A stretch of 10,719 nucleotides of DNA from Sphingobacteriaceae bacterium (GCA_947478315.1 CANJWF010000027.1:1-10719); one strand, 5' to 3'; shown: positions 1 through 6,845, numbered from the stretch's first letter. Notes: generated by a model from the letters alone, not told the origin. Numbers and translations are program-made.

Positions 1-27
1 AAACGGGTTGCAAATGTATTAAAAAAA

Positions 28-831
28 TCAAAAAATATTCTTTTTTTGTAAAACTTTTTCTATTTCCTCAAAGGAAGAAAGAACTTCAACTCCATTTTTA
101 GTGACAGCAACAGTGTGTTCATAGTGTGCAGACAGACTTCCATCTACTGTAGTAACAGTCCAACCATCGTCCCAAAATCTAACCTTATGATTATTTCCAG
201 CATTAATCATTGGCTCAATTGCAATAACCATTCCCTCTTGCAACTTAATTCCAGTACCTTGTCTACCGTAATTAGGAACTTCAGGTTTCTCATGCAAACG
301 GCGACCTAAACCATGCCCAACCAAATCTCTGACTACAGCAAAACCATTAGATTCAGCATGAAGTTGTACTGCAGCTCCAATATCCCCTATACGATTACCT
401 ACACGAACTTGACTAATGGCACGAGACAAACAATCTTTTGTAACATTCATTAGTTTTTTAACAGAATCACCTACTTCACCCACAGAAAAAGTATAAGCGG
501 AATCTCCATAATAACTATTTTTTAAAACTCCACAATCAATAGACACAATATCGCCATCCTTTAATTCATAAGAATTCGGAATTCCATGAACAACTTGATC
601 ATTAGGAGAAATACATAAAGTTGCAGGAAAACCACCGTAATTCAAAAAACCCGGAATTGCACCATTATCTCTAATAAATTCCTCTGCAATTTTATCAAGG
701 TAGACTGTTTTTACTCCAGGTTTCACATGCGCCGCAACATGAGCTAAAGTATCCGAAACAAGTATTGAACTTTGTCTTATTAACTCGATTTCTTCGGGAG
801 ATTTTAAATGAATATTATGAGAAGAAGTCAT
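28..831 (-). CDS. map: Methionine aminopeptidase, type I
   Basis: This 267-residue cytosolic metalloenzyme removes the initiator methionine from nascent proteins whose second residue is small. The five metal ligands of the M24 'pita-bread' fold are visible at the expected spacing: D99 (in VSIDCGV), D110 (YYGDSAY), H173 (GHGLGRRLHEKP), E206 (AIEPMI) and E238 (YEHTV). The catalytic histidine is H82 (VVHGIP), with a second conserved histidine at H180. Length matches the family (E. coli about 264) and there is no N-terminal zinc-finger extension, so it is the short type Ia form. It lies 16 bases downstream of secY on the same strand, the usual Bacteroidota arrangement before infA. Translation ends in TGA. 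The ATG is preceded only by A/T-rich sequence without a Shine-Dalgarno. Confidence 0.98.
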   Translation of the reverse strand: MTSSHNIHLKSPEEIELIRQSSILVSDTLAHVAAHVKPGVKTVYLDKIAEEFIRDNGAIPGFLNYGGFPATLCISPNDQVVHGIPNSYELKDGDIVSIDCGVLKNSYYGDSAYTFSVGEVGDSVKKLMNVTKDCLSRAISQVRVGNRIGDIGAAVQLHAESNGFAVVRDLVGHGLGRRLHEKPEVPNYGRQGTGIKLQEGMVIAIEPMINAGNNHKVRFWDDGWTVTTVDGSLSAHYEHTVAVTKNGVEVLSSFEEIEKVLQKKNIF

Positions 832-847
832 TTATTAATAAATATTA

Positions 848-2158
848 TTATTCATTAACACGACCCTTGATTCTCCCACTCTCCATCAATCCATCATAAT
901 GCCTCATTAACAGATGACTCTCTATTTGCTGTAATGTATCTAAAACAACCCCTACTAATATCAACAAAGAAGTACCACCATAAAAATGAGCAAATTGACT
1001 ATTAACTCCTACCATAACCGCAATCGAAGGAAGTATAGCAATAACGGCTAAAAAAAATCCACCAGGTATCGTAAGTCTAGTTACAACCATATCTATGTAT
1101 TGAGAAGTAGATTGACCAGGCTTAACACCTGGGATAAAACCGTTATTTTTTCTCATATCCTCAGACATTTGATCTGGATTAATTGATATAGCTGTATAAA
1201 ATAAGGTAAACAAAATAATCAACAAGCCAAACACCAAATTATAAGAAAAAGAAGTGTAATTACTTAATGCCGACAAAAAAGAAGACTGAAAATTAGGGAA
1301 AAATTGCGATAAAGTAGCAGGAATAAACATCAACGCTTGAGCAAAAATAATTGGCATAACACCAGCGGAATTAACCTTAATAGGTATATATTGACGAACA
1401 CTACCTGCCATTTGCTTAGTAGCTCCTATCATTTTTTTAGCATATTGAACAGGTATTTTCCTAGTACCTTGAACAATAAGAATAGTAAATATAACGACAA
1501 AAAATAAAGCTATTAATTCCACTACAAACGGAATTAACCCTCCGTTTCCACTTGTTCTAGAAGTTAACTCTGCAACAAAACTAAATGGTAGCTGAGCAAT
1601 AATTCCCACCATTATAATTAAAGAAACTCCATTTCCTAAGCCTTTGTCTGTAATTTTCTCACCCAACCACATGACAAAAAGAGTACCAGCAGTTAAAATG
1701 AACATAGAAGTAATGGTAAATAAGGGCTCACTTATAAACTTGGCTTCTGGGGAAATCTGAGACTTTATATAGCCAATTGATTGAAGCAACGTAATGGCTA
1801 TAGTAAGATACCTGGTAATTTGATTCATTTTTTTTCTACCACTTTCTCCTTCTTTCTGCAGACGTTGGAAATAAGGTATCGCTATACCAAAAAGTTGAAT
1901 GACAATGGATGCCGAAATATAAGGCATTACCCCCAAAGCAAAAATAGAAGCACGAGAAAAAGACCCCCCAGCAAACATATTCAACAAACCTAAAATTCCA
2001 TCTTGCTTATTATTAGCTAACGAAGCCGTGTCTACACCTGGTAAAACAACAAATGAACCAACTCGATAAACTAACAAAAACAAAAGCGTATTAACAATAC
2101 GATCCCTTAACTCGTCAATTTTCCAAATATTTGTTAACGTTGAAATAAGTTTTTTCAT
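848..2158 (-). CDS. secY: Preprotein translocase subunit SecY
   Basis: SecY is the pore-forming subunit of the SecYEG channel that moves unfolded proteins across or into the inner membrane, powered by SecA or by the translating ribosome. The 436 residues contain about ten hydrophobic segments (roughly 21-39, 72-90, 115-132, 147-164, 177-196, 208-229, 264-284, 307-326, 363-383 and 391-409). Family hallmarks are a glycine-rich plug region near 52-68, GVMPYISASIVIQL at 76-89, NSAGVMPIIFA at 263-273, and the cytoplasmic loop NPDQMSEDMRKNNGFIPG at 327-344. Length is normal (E. coli 443). The ATG lies three bases after the rplO stop, so it is probably translationally coupled to L15. Its place at the end of the spc cluster is conserved in bacteria; map follows directly, with no adk between. 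Confidence 0.98.
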   Translation of the reverse strand: MKKLISTLTNIWKIDELRDRIVNTLLFLLVYRVGSFVVLPGVDTASLANNKQDGILGLLNMFAGGSFSRASIFALGVMPYISASIVIQLFGIAIPYFQRLQKEGESGRKKMNQITRYLTIAITLLQSIGYIKSQISPEAKFISEPLFTITSMFILTAGTLFVMWLGEKITDKGLGNGVSLIIMVGIIAQLPFSFVAELTSRTSGNGGLIPFVVELIALFFVVIFTILIVQGTRKIPVQYAKKMIGATKQMAGSVRQYIPIKVNSAGVMPIIFAQALMFIPATLSQFFPNFQSSFLSALSNYTSFSYNLVFGLLIILFTLFYTAISINPDQMSEDMRKNNGFIPGVKPGQSTSQYIDMVVTRLTIPGGFFLAVIAILPSIAVMVGVNSQFAHFYGGTSLLILVGVVLDTLQQIESHLLMRHYDGLMESGRIKGRVNE

Positions 2159-2161
2159 GAA

Positions 2162-2608
2162 CTATATCTTAACTACAGAACCACCTAACGACTCGATAGC
2201 TTTTTGAGCTGTTGCAGAAAAAGCATGAACTTTAACTTCAAGTTTAGATTTTAAATCTCCTCTACCCAAAACCTTAACTAAATCTTTTTTTGAAATCAAC
2301 CCATGTTGACTTAAGACGTCAACATCAATAATATCTAACTTAAAACTATCTGCCAAATGTTGCAATACATCTAAATTAATTGCAACATATTCTATTCTAT
2401 TAATATTTTTAAAGCCGACTTTTGGTACGCGACGCTGCAATGGCATCTGACCTCCTTCAAAACCAACTTTAGAAGAATAACCAGAACGTGAACCTGCGCC
2501 TTTATGACCTCTAGTAGAAGTACCGCCTCTTCCTGAACCTGTTCCCCTACCGATACGTTTTCTTGTTTTGGTAGAACCTAATGCGGGTTTTAGATTACTT
2601 AAATTCAT
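2162..2608 (-). CDS. rplO: 50S ribosomal protein L15
   Basis: L15 is a late-assembly protein of the large subunit whose extended basic N-terminus threads into 23S rRNA. In the 148 residues, the glycine/arginine-rich N-terminal arm (about 16-40, including RIGRGTGSGRGGTSTRGHKG) is followed by EGGQMPLQRRVPKVGF at 51-66, both diagnostic. The C-terminal globular domain ends in LGGSVVKI. Size is typical (E. coli 144). It sits between rpmD (68-base gap upstream) and secY (3-base gap downstream), the usual rpmD-rplO-secY order. The stop codon is TAG. The upstream gap is A/T-rich with no Shine-Dalgarno and no promoter I can recognise. Confidence 0.98.
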   Translation of the reverse strand: MNLSNLKPALGSTKTRKRIGRGTGSGRGGTSTRGHKGAGSRSGYSSKVGFEGGQMPLQRRVPKVGFKNINRIEYVAINLDVLQHLADSFKLDIIDVDVLSQHGLISKKDLVKVLGRGDLKSKLEVKVHAFSATAQKAIESLGGSVVKI

Positions 2609-2676
2609 ATAAACTACGATTATAAAATGTTTTAATTCTGAAAAATACGAGTTAAACTTAAGAACGAAAAGAGAAA

Positions 2677-2856
2677 TTAAGCTTTTTCTACTGCAACCAA
2701 ATGGTTAACTTTTTTAACCATTCCAACAATAGCGGGAGTTGCTTCAAGTTCAACACTATGATTAATTCTTTTTAATCCCAATGCTTGAATAGTTTTTTTT
2801 TGCCTTTCCGTTCTATCTATAACGCTTTTAATTTGGGTAATTTTTATCTTGGACAT
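2677..2856 (-). CDS. rpmD: 50S ribosomal protein L30
   Basis: This small gene of 59 residues is easy to miss. It starts at an ATG six bases after the rpsE stop, begins MSKIKITQIKSVID, and ends AVEKA before TAA. L30 is a compact ferredoxin-like protein bound to 23S rRNA on the large subunit. Family marks are the basic start with an I/V-rich first strand (KIKITQIKS), the conserved helix start in RTERQKKTIQALGLKRINH at 15-33, and the P-x-I-x-GM-hKKV segment at 41-50. Length equals that of E. coli L30 (59), and the S5-L30-L15 order is universal in bacteria that keep L30. No Shine-Dalgarno is seen; the short spacing suggests translational coupling to rpsE. Confidence 0.97.
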   Translation of the reverse strand: MSKIKITQIKSVIDRTERQKKTIQALGLKRINHSVELEATPAIVGMVKKVNHLVAVEKA

Positions 2857-2862
2857 AGTTTT

Positions 2863-3381
2863 TTATCCGTTAAATACTTTTTTCAATGATACTGATCTAT
2901 GTTGAGCAACAGTGTAAGCATCTCTCATCTGAGTAAGAGCTACAACGGTAGCTTTAACAACATTATGTGGATTAGAAGATCCTTTTGACTTTGCTAACAC
3001 ATTATGAATACCTGCACTTTCCAAAACAGCACGCATAGCCCCACCAGCGATTACACCTGTACCATTAGCTGCAGGCTTTATAAAAACGTAACCACCAGAA
3101 TATTTACCATACTGTTCATGAGGTACAGTACCATTAATAATGGGCACTTTCACCAAGTTTTTTTTAGCATCATCAATACACTTCGTTATAGCCTCGGTTA
3201 CCTCCTTAGCTTTCCCTAAACCATAGCCAACAACTCCTTTTTCATCCCCAACAACAACAATAGCAGAAAAACTAAAAGTACGTCCCCCCTTGGTAACTTT
3301 GGCTACTCTCTGTATACTAACTAAGCGATCTTTCAATTCTATTTCGCTCGATTTTACTCTTTTTACATTATTTACCGACAT
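2863..3381 (-). CDS. rpsE: 30S ribosomal protein S5
   Basis: S5 lies near the mRNA entry channel of the small subunit and contributes to decoding accuracy and mRNA unwinding together with S3 and S4. The 172-residue protein shows the N-terminal double-stranded-RNA-binding-like domain with the signature KGGRTFSFSAIVVVGD at 31-46 and GYGLGKAKEV at 52-61. The second domain contains GTGVIAGGAMRAVLESAGI at 107-125 and the conserved KSKGSSNPHNVVKAT at 131-145. E. coli S5 is 166 residues, so the size is normal. It lies 24 bases after rplR and 6 before rpmD. The start is preceded by an A-rich tract rather than a Shine-Dalgarno. Confidence 0.98.
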   Translation of the reverse strand: MSVNNVKRVKSSEIELKDRLVSIQRVAKVTKGGRTFSFSAIVVVGDEKGVVGYGLGKAKEVTEAITKCIDDAKKNLVKVPIINGTVPHEQYGKYSGGYVFIKPAANGTGVIAGGAMRAVLESAGIHNVLAKSKGSSNPHNVVKATVVALTQMRDAYTVAQHRSVSLKKVFNG

Positions 3382-3405
3382 AATATTTAAAATCTTTTTT
3401 TTGAA

Positions 3406-3768
3406 CTAAAAGTTTAAACCAACCTCACGAGCGCCATCTGCTAAAGATTTAACTCTACCATGGTACAAGTATCCATTGCGATCAAACACTACTTGAGTAA
3501 TTCCTGTTTCAATTGCTTTCTGGGCAACAATTTTTCCTATTTCCTTTGCTTGATCAATTTTAGTGCCTGAAAAATCAAAAGACTTAGACGAAGACGAAGC
3601 CGCAACAATCGTGACTCCTAATTCATCGTTGACAATCTGAGCGTAAATACCCTTATTGCTTCTGTATACGGATAAACGAGGTCGAACTGAAGTTCCCAAA
3701 ATACGTTTACGAATACCTTTTTTTATTTTTTCTCTTCGAGATAATTTAGCCTTTCCTGCCATAATCAT
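3406..3768 (-). CDS. rplR: 50S ribosomal protein L18
   Basis: L18 binds 5S rRNA and, with L5, anchors it to the central protuberance of the large subunit. The 120-residue reading carries the basic N-terminus (KLSRREKIKKGIRKRILG), RPRLSVYRSNKGIYAQIV at 29-46 and the C-terminal signature FDRNGYLYHGRVKSLADGAR at 95-114. Two in-frame ATGs are close together: 3768 (MIMAGK, two bases after the rplF stop) and 3762 (MAGK, 118 residues). The upstream one is used here because it sits tightly against rplF, but the second is equally plausible, and neither has a Shine-Dalgarno. The order rplF-rplR-rpsE is the standard spc arrangement. Confidence 0.97.
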   Translation of the reverse strand: MIMAGKAKLSRREKIKKGIRKRILGTSVRPRLSVYRSNKGIYAQIVNDELGVTIVAASSSSKSFDFSGTKIDQAKEIGKIVAQKAIETGITQVVFDRNGYLYHGRVKSLADGAREVGLNF

Positions 3769-3770
3769 TA

Positions 3771-4328
3771 TTATTTTTTAGATGCGGATTTACCTGCTTT
3801 TCGTCTCAATTGTTCGCCAACAAATTTAATACCTTTTCCTTTGTAAGGTTCAGGAGCCCTTAAAGATCTGATTTTAGCGGCTACTTGCCCCAATAACTGT
3901 TTATCAATACTTTCTAATATAATTCTAGGATTCTGACCTTTTTCTGCCGTAGTCGACACCTTAATTTCAGAAGGTAAATCAAATACATAATGATGAGAAT
4001 GACCTAAAACTAAATCTAAAACATTACCTTGATTTGATGCTCTATAACCAACACCTACCAATTCTTGTTCTAATTTATATCCTTCTGTAACCCCCAACAC
4101 CATGTTATAAATCAATGATCTATAAAGTCCATGCAACGCTTTATGACGTTTTTGATCTGTGGGTCTCTGGACTTGAATTATATTATCTTGATGTTCTATT
4201 ACTATGTCTCTATCGATTTGCTGAAACAATTCCCCTTTGGGACCTTTAACACTCACTATATTATCGCTAGAGATTGACACCGTCACGCCTTGCGGAACTA
4301 AAATAGGTGCCTTTCCAATTCTTGACAT
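3771..4328 (-). CDS. rplF: 50S ribosomal protein L6
   Basis: L6 sits near the factor-binding site and the sarcin-ricin loop of the large subunit. The 185-residue protein is the usual tandem of two similar alpha/beta domains. It opens with MSRIGKAPI and GVTVSI, has VKGPKGEL at 28-35, and the second domain ends with the signature RAPEPYKGKGIKF at about 157-169 followed by a lysine-rich tail. Length compares with about 177 in E. coli. The gene follows rpsH by 21 bases, and within that gap is one of the few clear Shine-Dalgarno sites of the window (AAGGAG at 4338-4343, nine bases before the ATG), which fixes the start. Confidence 0.98.
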   Translation of the reverse strand: MSRIGKAPILVPQGVTVSISSDNIVSVKGPKGELFQQIDRDIVIEHQDNIIQVQRPTDQKRHKALHGLYRSLIYNMVLGVTEGYKLEQELVGVGYRASNQGNVLDLVLGHSHHYVFDLPSEIKVSTTAEKGQNPRIILESIDKQLLGQVAAKIRSLRAPEPYKGKGIKFVGEQLRRKAGKSASKK

Positions 4329-4337
4329 ACTAAAATT

Positions 4338-4343
4338 CTCCTT
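4338..4343 (-). promoter_or_regulatory. Shine-Dalgarno site of rplF
   Basis: On the minus strand the bases read AAGGAG, nine bases before the rplF ATG, inside the 21-base rpsH-rplF gap. It matches the anti-Shine-Dalgarno sequence well, in contrast to most genes here, which have only A/T-rich leaders. Confidence 0.7.
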
Positions 4344-4349
4344 ATCTTT

Positions 4350-4748
4350 TTAAGAAACAAAACATAAAACCTCTCCCCCAATATTCATCGCCTTAGCTTC
4401 TTTGTCCGTCATAACACCTTTAGATGTCGAAAGGATGGCTACACCTAAACCATTGAGAACACGAGGCATTGTATCTACTCCAGCATACTTTCTCAAACCA
4501 GGTTTACTAACTCTAGTAATGGAACGAATAGCAGATACTTTATTAATAGGATTATATTTCAAGGCAATTTTGATGGTTCCTTGAACACTTGTATCATCAA
4601 ATTTATAATTAGCAATATAACCCTTATCAAAAAGAACTTTCGTGATTTCTTTTTTAAGGTTTGATGCAGGAATTTCAACAACCCTATGGTTGGCCTTTAT
4701 GGCATTCCTTACTCTAGTCAAGTAATCTGCAATCGGATCTGTTATCAT
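4350..4748 (-). CDS. rpsH: 30S ribosomal protein S8
   Basis: S8 is a primary binder of 16S rRNA helix 21 that organises the central domain of the small subunit, and in enterobacteria it also represses the spc operon. The 132 residues begin MITDPIADYLTRVRNA (conserved DPIADxLTRhRNA) and carry the C-terminal signature STSKGVMTDKEAK at 107-119 followed by NIGGEVLCFVS. Length matches the family (E. coli 130). It is separated from rpsN by 93 bases, the second-largest gap in the window, and followed by rplF after 21 bases. The leader is A/T-rich (TTTAAAATAAA before ATG). Whether S8 autoregulation exists here cannot be told from the sequence. Confidence 0.98.
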   Translation of the reverse strand: MITDPIADYLTRVRNAIKANHRVVEIPASNLKKEITKVLFDKGYIANYKFDDTSVQGTIKIALKYNPINKVSAIRSITRVSKPGLRKYAGVDTMPRVLNGLGVAILSTSKGVMTDKEAKAMNIGGEVLCFVS

Positions 4749-4841
4749 TTTATTTTAAATTGTATAAAGCATTTTATTATTTAAACCAGACAGCCAAAAG
4801 TTATTTCTTAGAGAAAAGAAACAAGACCATCCTTTCATCAC

Positions 4842-5111
4842 CTACCAACTAGCTTTCTTCACTCCAGGAATTTTACCAGCAAGTGCCATTTCTCTAAAAG
4901 TAACCCTCGATATACCAAACTGACGCATATAGCCCCTAGGTCTACCTGTTAACTTACAACGATTGTGCAACCGAACTGATGAGGAATTTTTAGGTAGTTT
5001 ATCCAAACCTACGTAATCTCCTGCCTGTTTTAGTGCGTCTCTCTTTGCTGCATATTTAGCAACTAACTTTGCTCGTTTAACTTCACGAGCCTTTACTCCT
5101 TCTTTAGCCAT
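4842..5111 (-). CDS. rpsN: 30S ribosomal protein S14, zinc-independent form
   Basis: S14 is a late-assembly protein of the 30S head. At 89 residues it is the longer, zinc-free (C-minus) type: there is no pair of CxxC motifs, and the only cysteine is at position 52 (HNRCKLTGRPRGYMRQF, 49-65). The C-terminus FGISRVTFREMALAGKIPGVKKASW is the conserved part, and its ending is characteristic of Bacteroidota. The N-terminal half is a basic helical segment (REVKRAKLVAKYAAKRDALK). The ATG overlaps the TAA of rplE by one base (TAATG), indicating translational coupling. The stop is TAG, followed by a 93-base gap before rpsH. No second rpsN is visible here. Confidence 0.97.
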   Translation of the reverse strand: MAKEGVKAREVKRAKLVAKYAAKRDALKQAGDYVGLDKLPKNSSSVRLHNRCKLTGRPRGYMRQFGISRVTFREMALAGKIPGVKKASW

Positions 5112-5671
5112 TACTTAGTATTGTTTTTTTGAAATGGTAACCCAAACTGTTTTAAAAGTTCCAAAGCTTCTACATCTGTTTTAGCAGTGGTTACAAAGGT
5201 AATATCCATCCCCATGATTTTGTTAATTTTATCAATATTTATCTCTGGGAATATAATTTGCTCAGACACACCTAACGTATAATTTCCCCGACCATCGAAG
5301 CCTTTATCATTAATACCTTTGAAATCTCTAATACGAGGCAAAGCAACGGCTATCAAACGGTCTAAAAACTCAAACATTCTATTGTCTCTCAATGTAACAC
5401 GAACACCTACTGGCATACCTTTACGTAACTTGAAGTTAGAAATATCTTTCTTAGACTTAGCAGGAACTGCTTGTTGACCTGTAATTTGAGTCAATTCATT
5501 AATTGCGTAATCAATCAATTTTTTATCTGTTGTTGCAGCACCAACACCTTGATTAATAGCAATTTTCATCAATTTAGGAACTTGCATTGTACTTTTATAT
5601 GCAAATTTTTCTTTAAGAGCAGGAATAACTTGCTCTTTATATTGGTTTTTTAACCTCGGTACGTAAGTCAT
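5111..5671 (-). CDS. rplE: 50S ribosomal protein L5
   Basis: L5 binds 5S rRNA and contacts the P-site tRNA elbow and S13 across the subunit bridge at the central protuberance. The 186-residue protein has the conserved start YVPRLKNQYKEQV, the signature stretch MQVPKLMKIAINQGVG at 29-44, KLRKGMPVGVRVTLR at 81-95, LPRIRDFKGI at 111-120, and the C-terminal MGMDITFVTTAKTDVEALELL at 153-173. E. coli L5 is 179 residues. It overlaps the rplX stop by one base and its own stop overlaps the rpsN start by one base, forming a tightly coupled rplX-rplE-rpsN trio. A strong purine-rich Shine-Dalgarno lies inside the end of rplX. Confidence 0.98.
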   Translation of the reverse strand: MTYVPRLKNQYKEQVIPALKEKFAYKSTMQVPKLMKIAINQGVGAATTDKKLIDYAINELTQITGQQAVPAKSKKDISNFKLRKGMPVGVRVTLRDNRMFEFLDRLIAVALPRIRDFKGINDKGFDGRGNYTLGVSEQIIFPEINIDKINKIMGMDITFVTTAKTDVEALELLKQFGLPFQKNNTK

Positions 5672-6012
5672 TATTTAATCTCCTCTCCTGATTTTTTAGC
5701 GTATCTTACTAATTTTCCTTCACTGTTCTGTCGTCTACCGACACGAGTAGGTAATCCTGTTTTAGGATCTATTACAGCCAAATTAGAAACATGCAAAGGT
5801 GCTTCTATTTTAATTATCCCTCCATCTGGATTAGCAGCTGAAGGTTTAACATGCTTAGTTACAATATTAGCTCCCTCTACTACTGCTCTATTTTTGACCA
5901 AAAGAACACGTAAAACCTTACCTTGCATGCCTTTTGAATCTCCTGCAATAACTTTAACCAAATCTCCAGTCTTAACTTTAAATTTTGGCTGTGAATTCTT
6001 ATCTTTTTTCAT
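5671..6012 (-). CDS. rplX: 50S ribosomal protein L24
   Basis: L24 is an early assembly initiator of the large subunit and lies near the polypeptide exit tunnel. The KOW domain is visible at about 12-40 (VKTGDLVKVIAGDSKGMQGKV), followed by EGANIVTKHVKPS (46-58), GGIIKIEAPLHVSNLAVIDP (64-83) and a basic tail with TRVGRR. I chose the ATG at 6012 (113 residues, MKKDKNSQPKF), because it begins like other L24 proteins. A GTG five codons upstream at 6027 would add MSNIC and give 118 residues; I judge it less likely. Neither has a Shine-Dalgarno. The gap to rplN is 144 bases from the chosen start, the largest in the window. The stop overlaps the rplE start by one base. Confidence 0.94.
   Translation of the reverse strand: MKKDKNSQPKFKVKTGDLVKVIAGDSKGMQGKVLRVLLVKNRAVVEGANIVTKHVKPSAANPDGGIIKIEAPLHVSNLAVIDPKTGLPTRVGRRQNSEGKLVRYAKKSGEEIK
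5680..5688 (-). promoter_or_regulatory. Shine-Dalgarno site of rplE inside the end of rplX
   Basis: The minus strand reads GGAGAGGAG, eight bases before the rplE ATG. The same bases encode the Gly-Glu-Glu near the L24 C-terminus, so the signal is embedded in the upstream gene, consistent with the one-base overlap of the two genes. Confidence 0.65.
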
Positions 6013-6131
6013 ACAAATATTACTCACTATTGTTTAAAATAGGTCAAGCCTATATGGATTTATTCCGTAATCTTATTGTTCTTCAATCTCAACCTTTACT
6101 GAGTAGAAAATCATGAAAAAGCACTTTTAGT

Positions 6132-6154
6132 AATTAAAAGAACAACTTTTAATT
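6132..6154 (-). repeat. Inverted repeat (9-bp stem, 5-base loop) just after rplN
   Basis: Bases 6132-6140 (aattaaaag) and 6146-6154 (cttttaatt) are a perfect inverted repeat around the loop aacaa, starting two bases after the rplN stop codon. In the transcript it would form an AU-rich stem with a single G-C pair. A second small AAAAG/CTTTT repeat follows at 6117-6128, trailed by a short U run. It is too weak to call an intrinsic terminator, and the operon clearly continues, so it may be an mRNA end-protection or processing hairpin, or chance in AT-rich DNA. Confidence 0.4.
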
Positions 6155-6156
6155 TA

Positions 6157-6525
6157 TTATAATACTTCTGGAGCTAAGGAAACAATTTTCATAAATTGCT
6201 TCTCTCGCAATTCACGAGCTACTGGTCCAAAAATACGGGTACCTCTTGGCTCGTCTTGATTATTTAATAATACTGCAGCATTATCATCAAAACGAATATA
6301 TGAACCATCTTTTCTGCGAATTTCTTTTTTTGTTCTAACAACTACCGCTTTCGAGACCGTACCTTTTTTTATGTTACCTGAAGGTAATGCACTTTTTACT
6401 GTAACAACGATTTTGTCTCCTATACTTGCATATCTTTTAGCGGTACCGCCTAAAACTCTTATACAAAGTACTTCTTTAGCTCCACTATTGTCTGCAACAT
6501 TGAGCCTAGATTCTTGTTGGATCAT
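6157..6525 (-). CDS. rplN: 50S ribosomal protein L14
   Basis: L14 forms part of the subunit interface (bridges B5 and B8) and is the docking site of the silencing factor RsfS. The 122-residue protein is the exact family length. It begins MIQQESRLNVADNSGAKE, carries GGTAKRYASIGDKIVVTVK at 26-44, RKDGSYIRFDDNAAVL at 71-86, and the conserved end GTRIFGPVARELREKQFMKIVSLAPEVL. The single base between the rpsQ stop and this ATG suggests translational coupling. It is followed by a 144-base gap with an inverted repeat before rplX. It is conventionally the first gene of the spc operon, but no separate promoter is recognisable in front of it. Confidence 0.98.
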   Translation of the reverse strand: MIQQESRLNVADNSGAKEVLCIRVLGGTAKRYASIGDKIVVTVKSALPSGNIKKGTVSKAVVVRTKKEIRRKDGSYIRFDDNAAVLLNNQDEPRGTRIFGPVARELREKQFMKIVSLAPEVL

Positions 6526-6526
6526 T

Positions 6527-6781
6527 TTACTTAGCCTTTTCTAAAATTTCTACTAATCTCCAATTTTTATTCTTACTCAAAGGACGAGTCTCCATAATCA
6601 ACACTGTATCTCCGATACCTGTTGTATTTAGTTCATCATGAGCCATAAATTTGGTTGTTTTCTTCACAAACTTACCATATATTGGATGCTTGACTTTACG
6701 CTCGACAGCAACAACAATAGATTTTGCCATTTTATTGCTTACCACTACCCCTATTCTTGTTTTTCTTAATTTTCTTTCCAT
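6527..6781 (-). CDS. rpsQ: 30S ribosomal protein S17
   Basis: S17 is an OB-fold primary 16S rRNA binder in the body of the small subunit. The 84 residues match E. coli in length. Key segments are RKTRIGVVVSNKMAKSIVVAV at 6-26, HPIYGKFVKKTTKFMAHDE at 32-50 and the signature GDTVLIMETRPLSKNKNWRLVEI at 57-79. It is preceded by a 64-base A/T-rich gap after rpmC and followed one base later by rplN. No Shine-Dalgarno is present before its ATG. Confidence 0.98.
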   Translation of the reverse strand: MERKLRKTRIGVVVSNKMAKSIVVAVERKVKHPIYGKFVKKTTKFMAHDELNTTGIGDTVLIMETRPLSKNKNWRLVEILEKAK

Positions 6782-6845
6782 TTCACACGGATAAAATTGT
6801 TTATTCGTTAGTGTTTTATTTTTATATCAATTATCTCAAAATCTT

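Noticed and set aside
1..27. Possible terminator or infA remnant downstream of map
   Set aside because: Only 27 A-rich bases are available, with no stem-loop and no coding frame resembling IF-1; infA is expected beyond the edge but is not visible.
115..309. Plus-strand frame of 64 codons opposite map, and similar ones opposite secY, rpsE, rpsH, rplE, rplV and rplB
   Set aside because: All lie wholly or almost wholly antisense to confident housekeeping genes and encode nothing recognisable.
4804..4821. Six-base inverted repeat (tttctt / aagaaa) in the rpsN-rpsH gap
   Set aside because: Short, low in G-C and without a following U run; expected by chance in a purine/pyrimidine-skewed AT-rich spacer.
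5111..5700. S8 autoregulatory target (mimic of 16S helix 21) near the rplX-rplE junction, as in E. coli
   Set aside because: I could not see a convincing helix-21-like bulged stem by eye, and the enterobacterial mechanism is not established for this phylum.
6013..6060. Possible Bacteroidota-type promoter before rplX (TTGACC and a near TAnnTTTG element)
   Set aside because: The -7-like element has a mismatch and ends one base before the start codon region, and spacing to the -33-like element is longer than the consensus 19-21 bases, so a usable leader would not exist.
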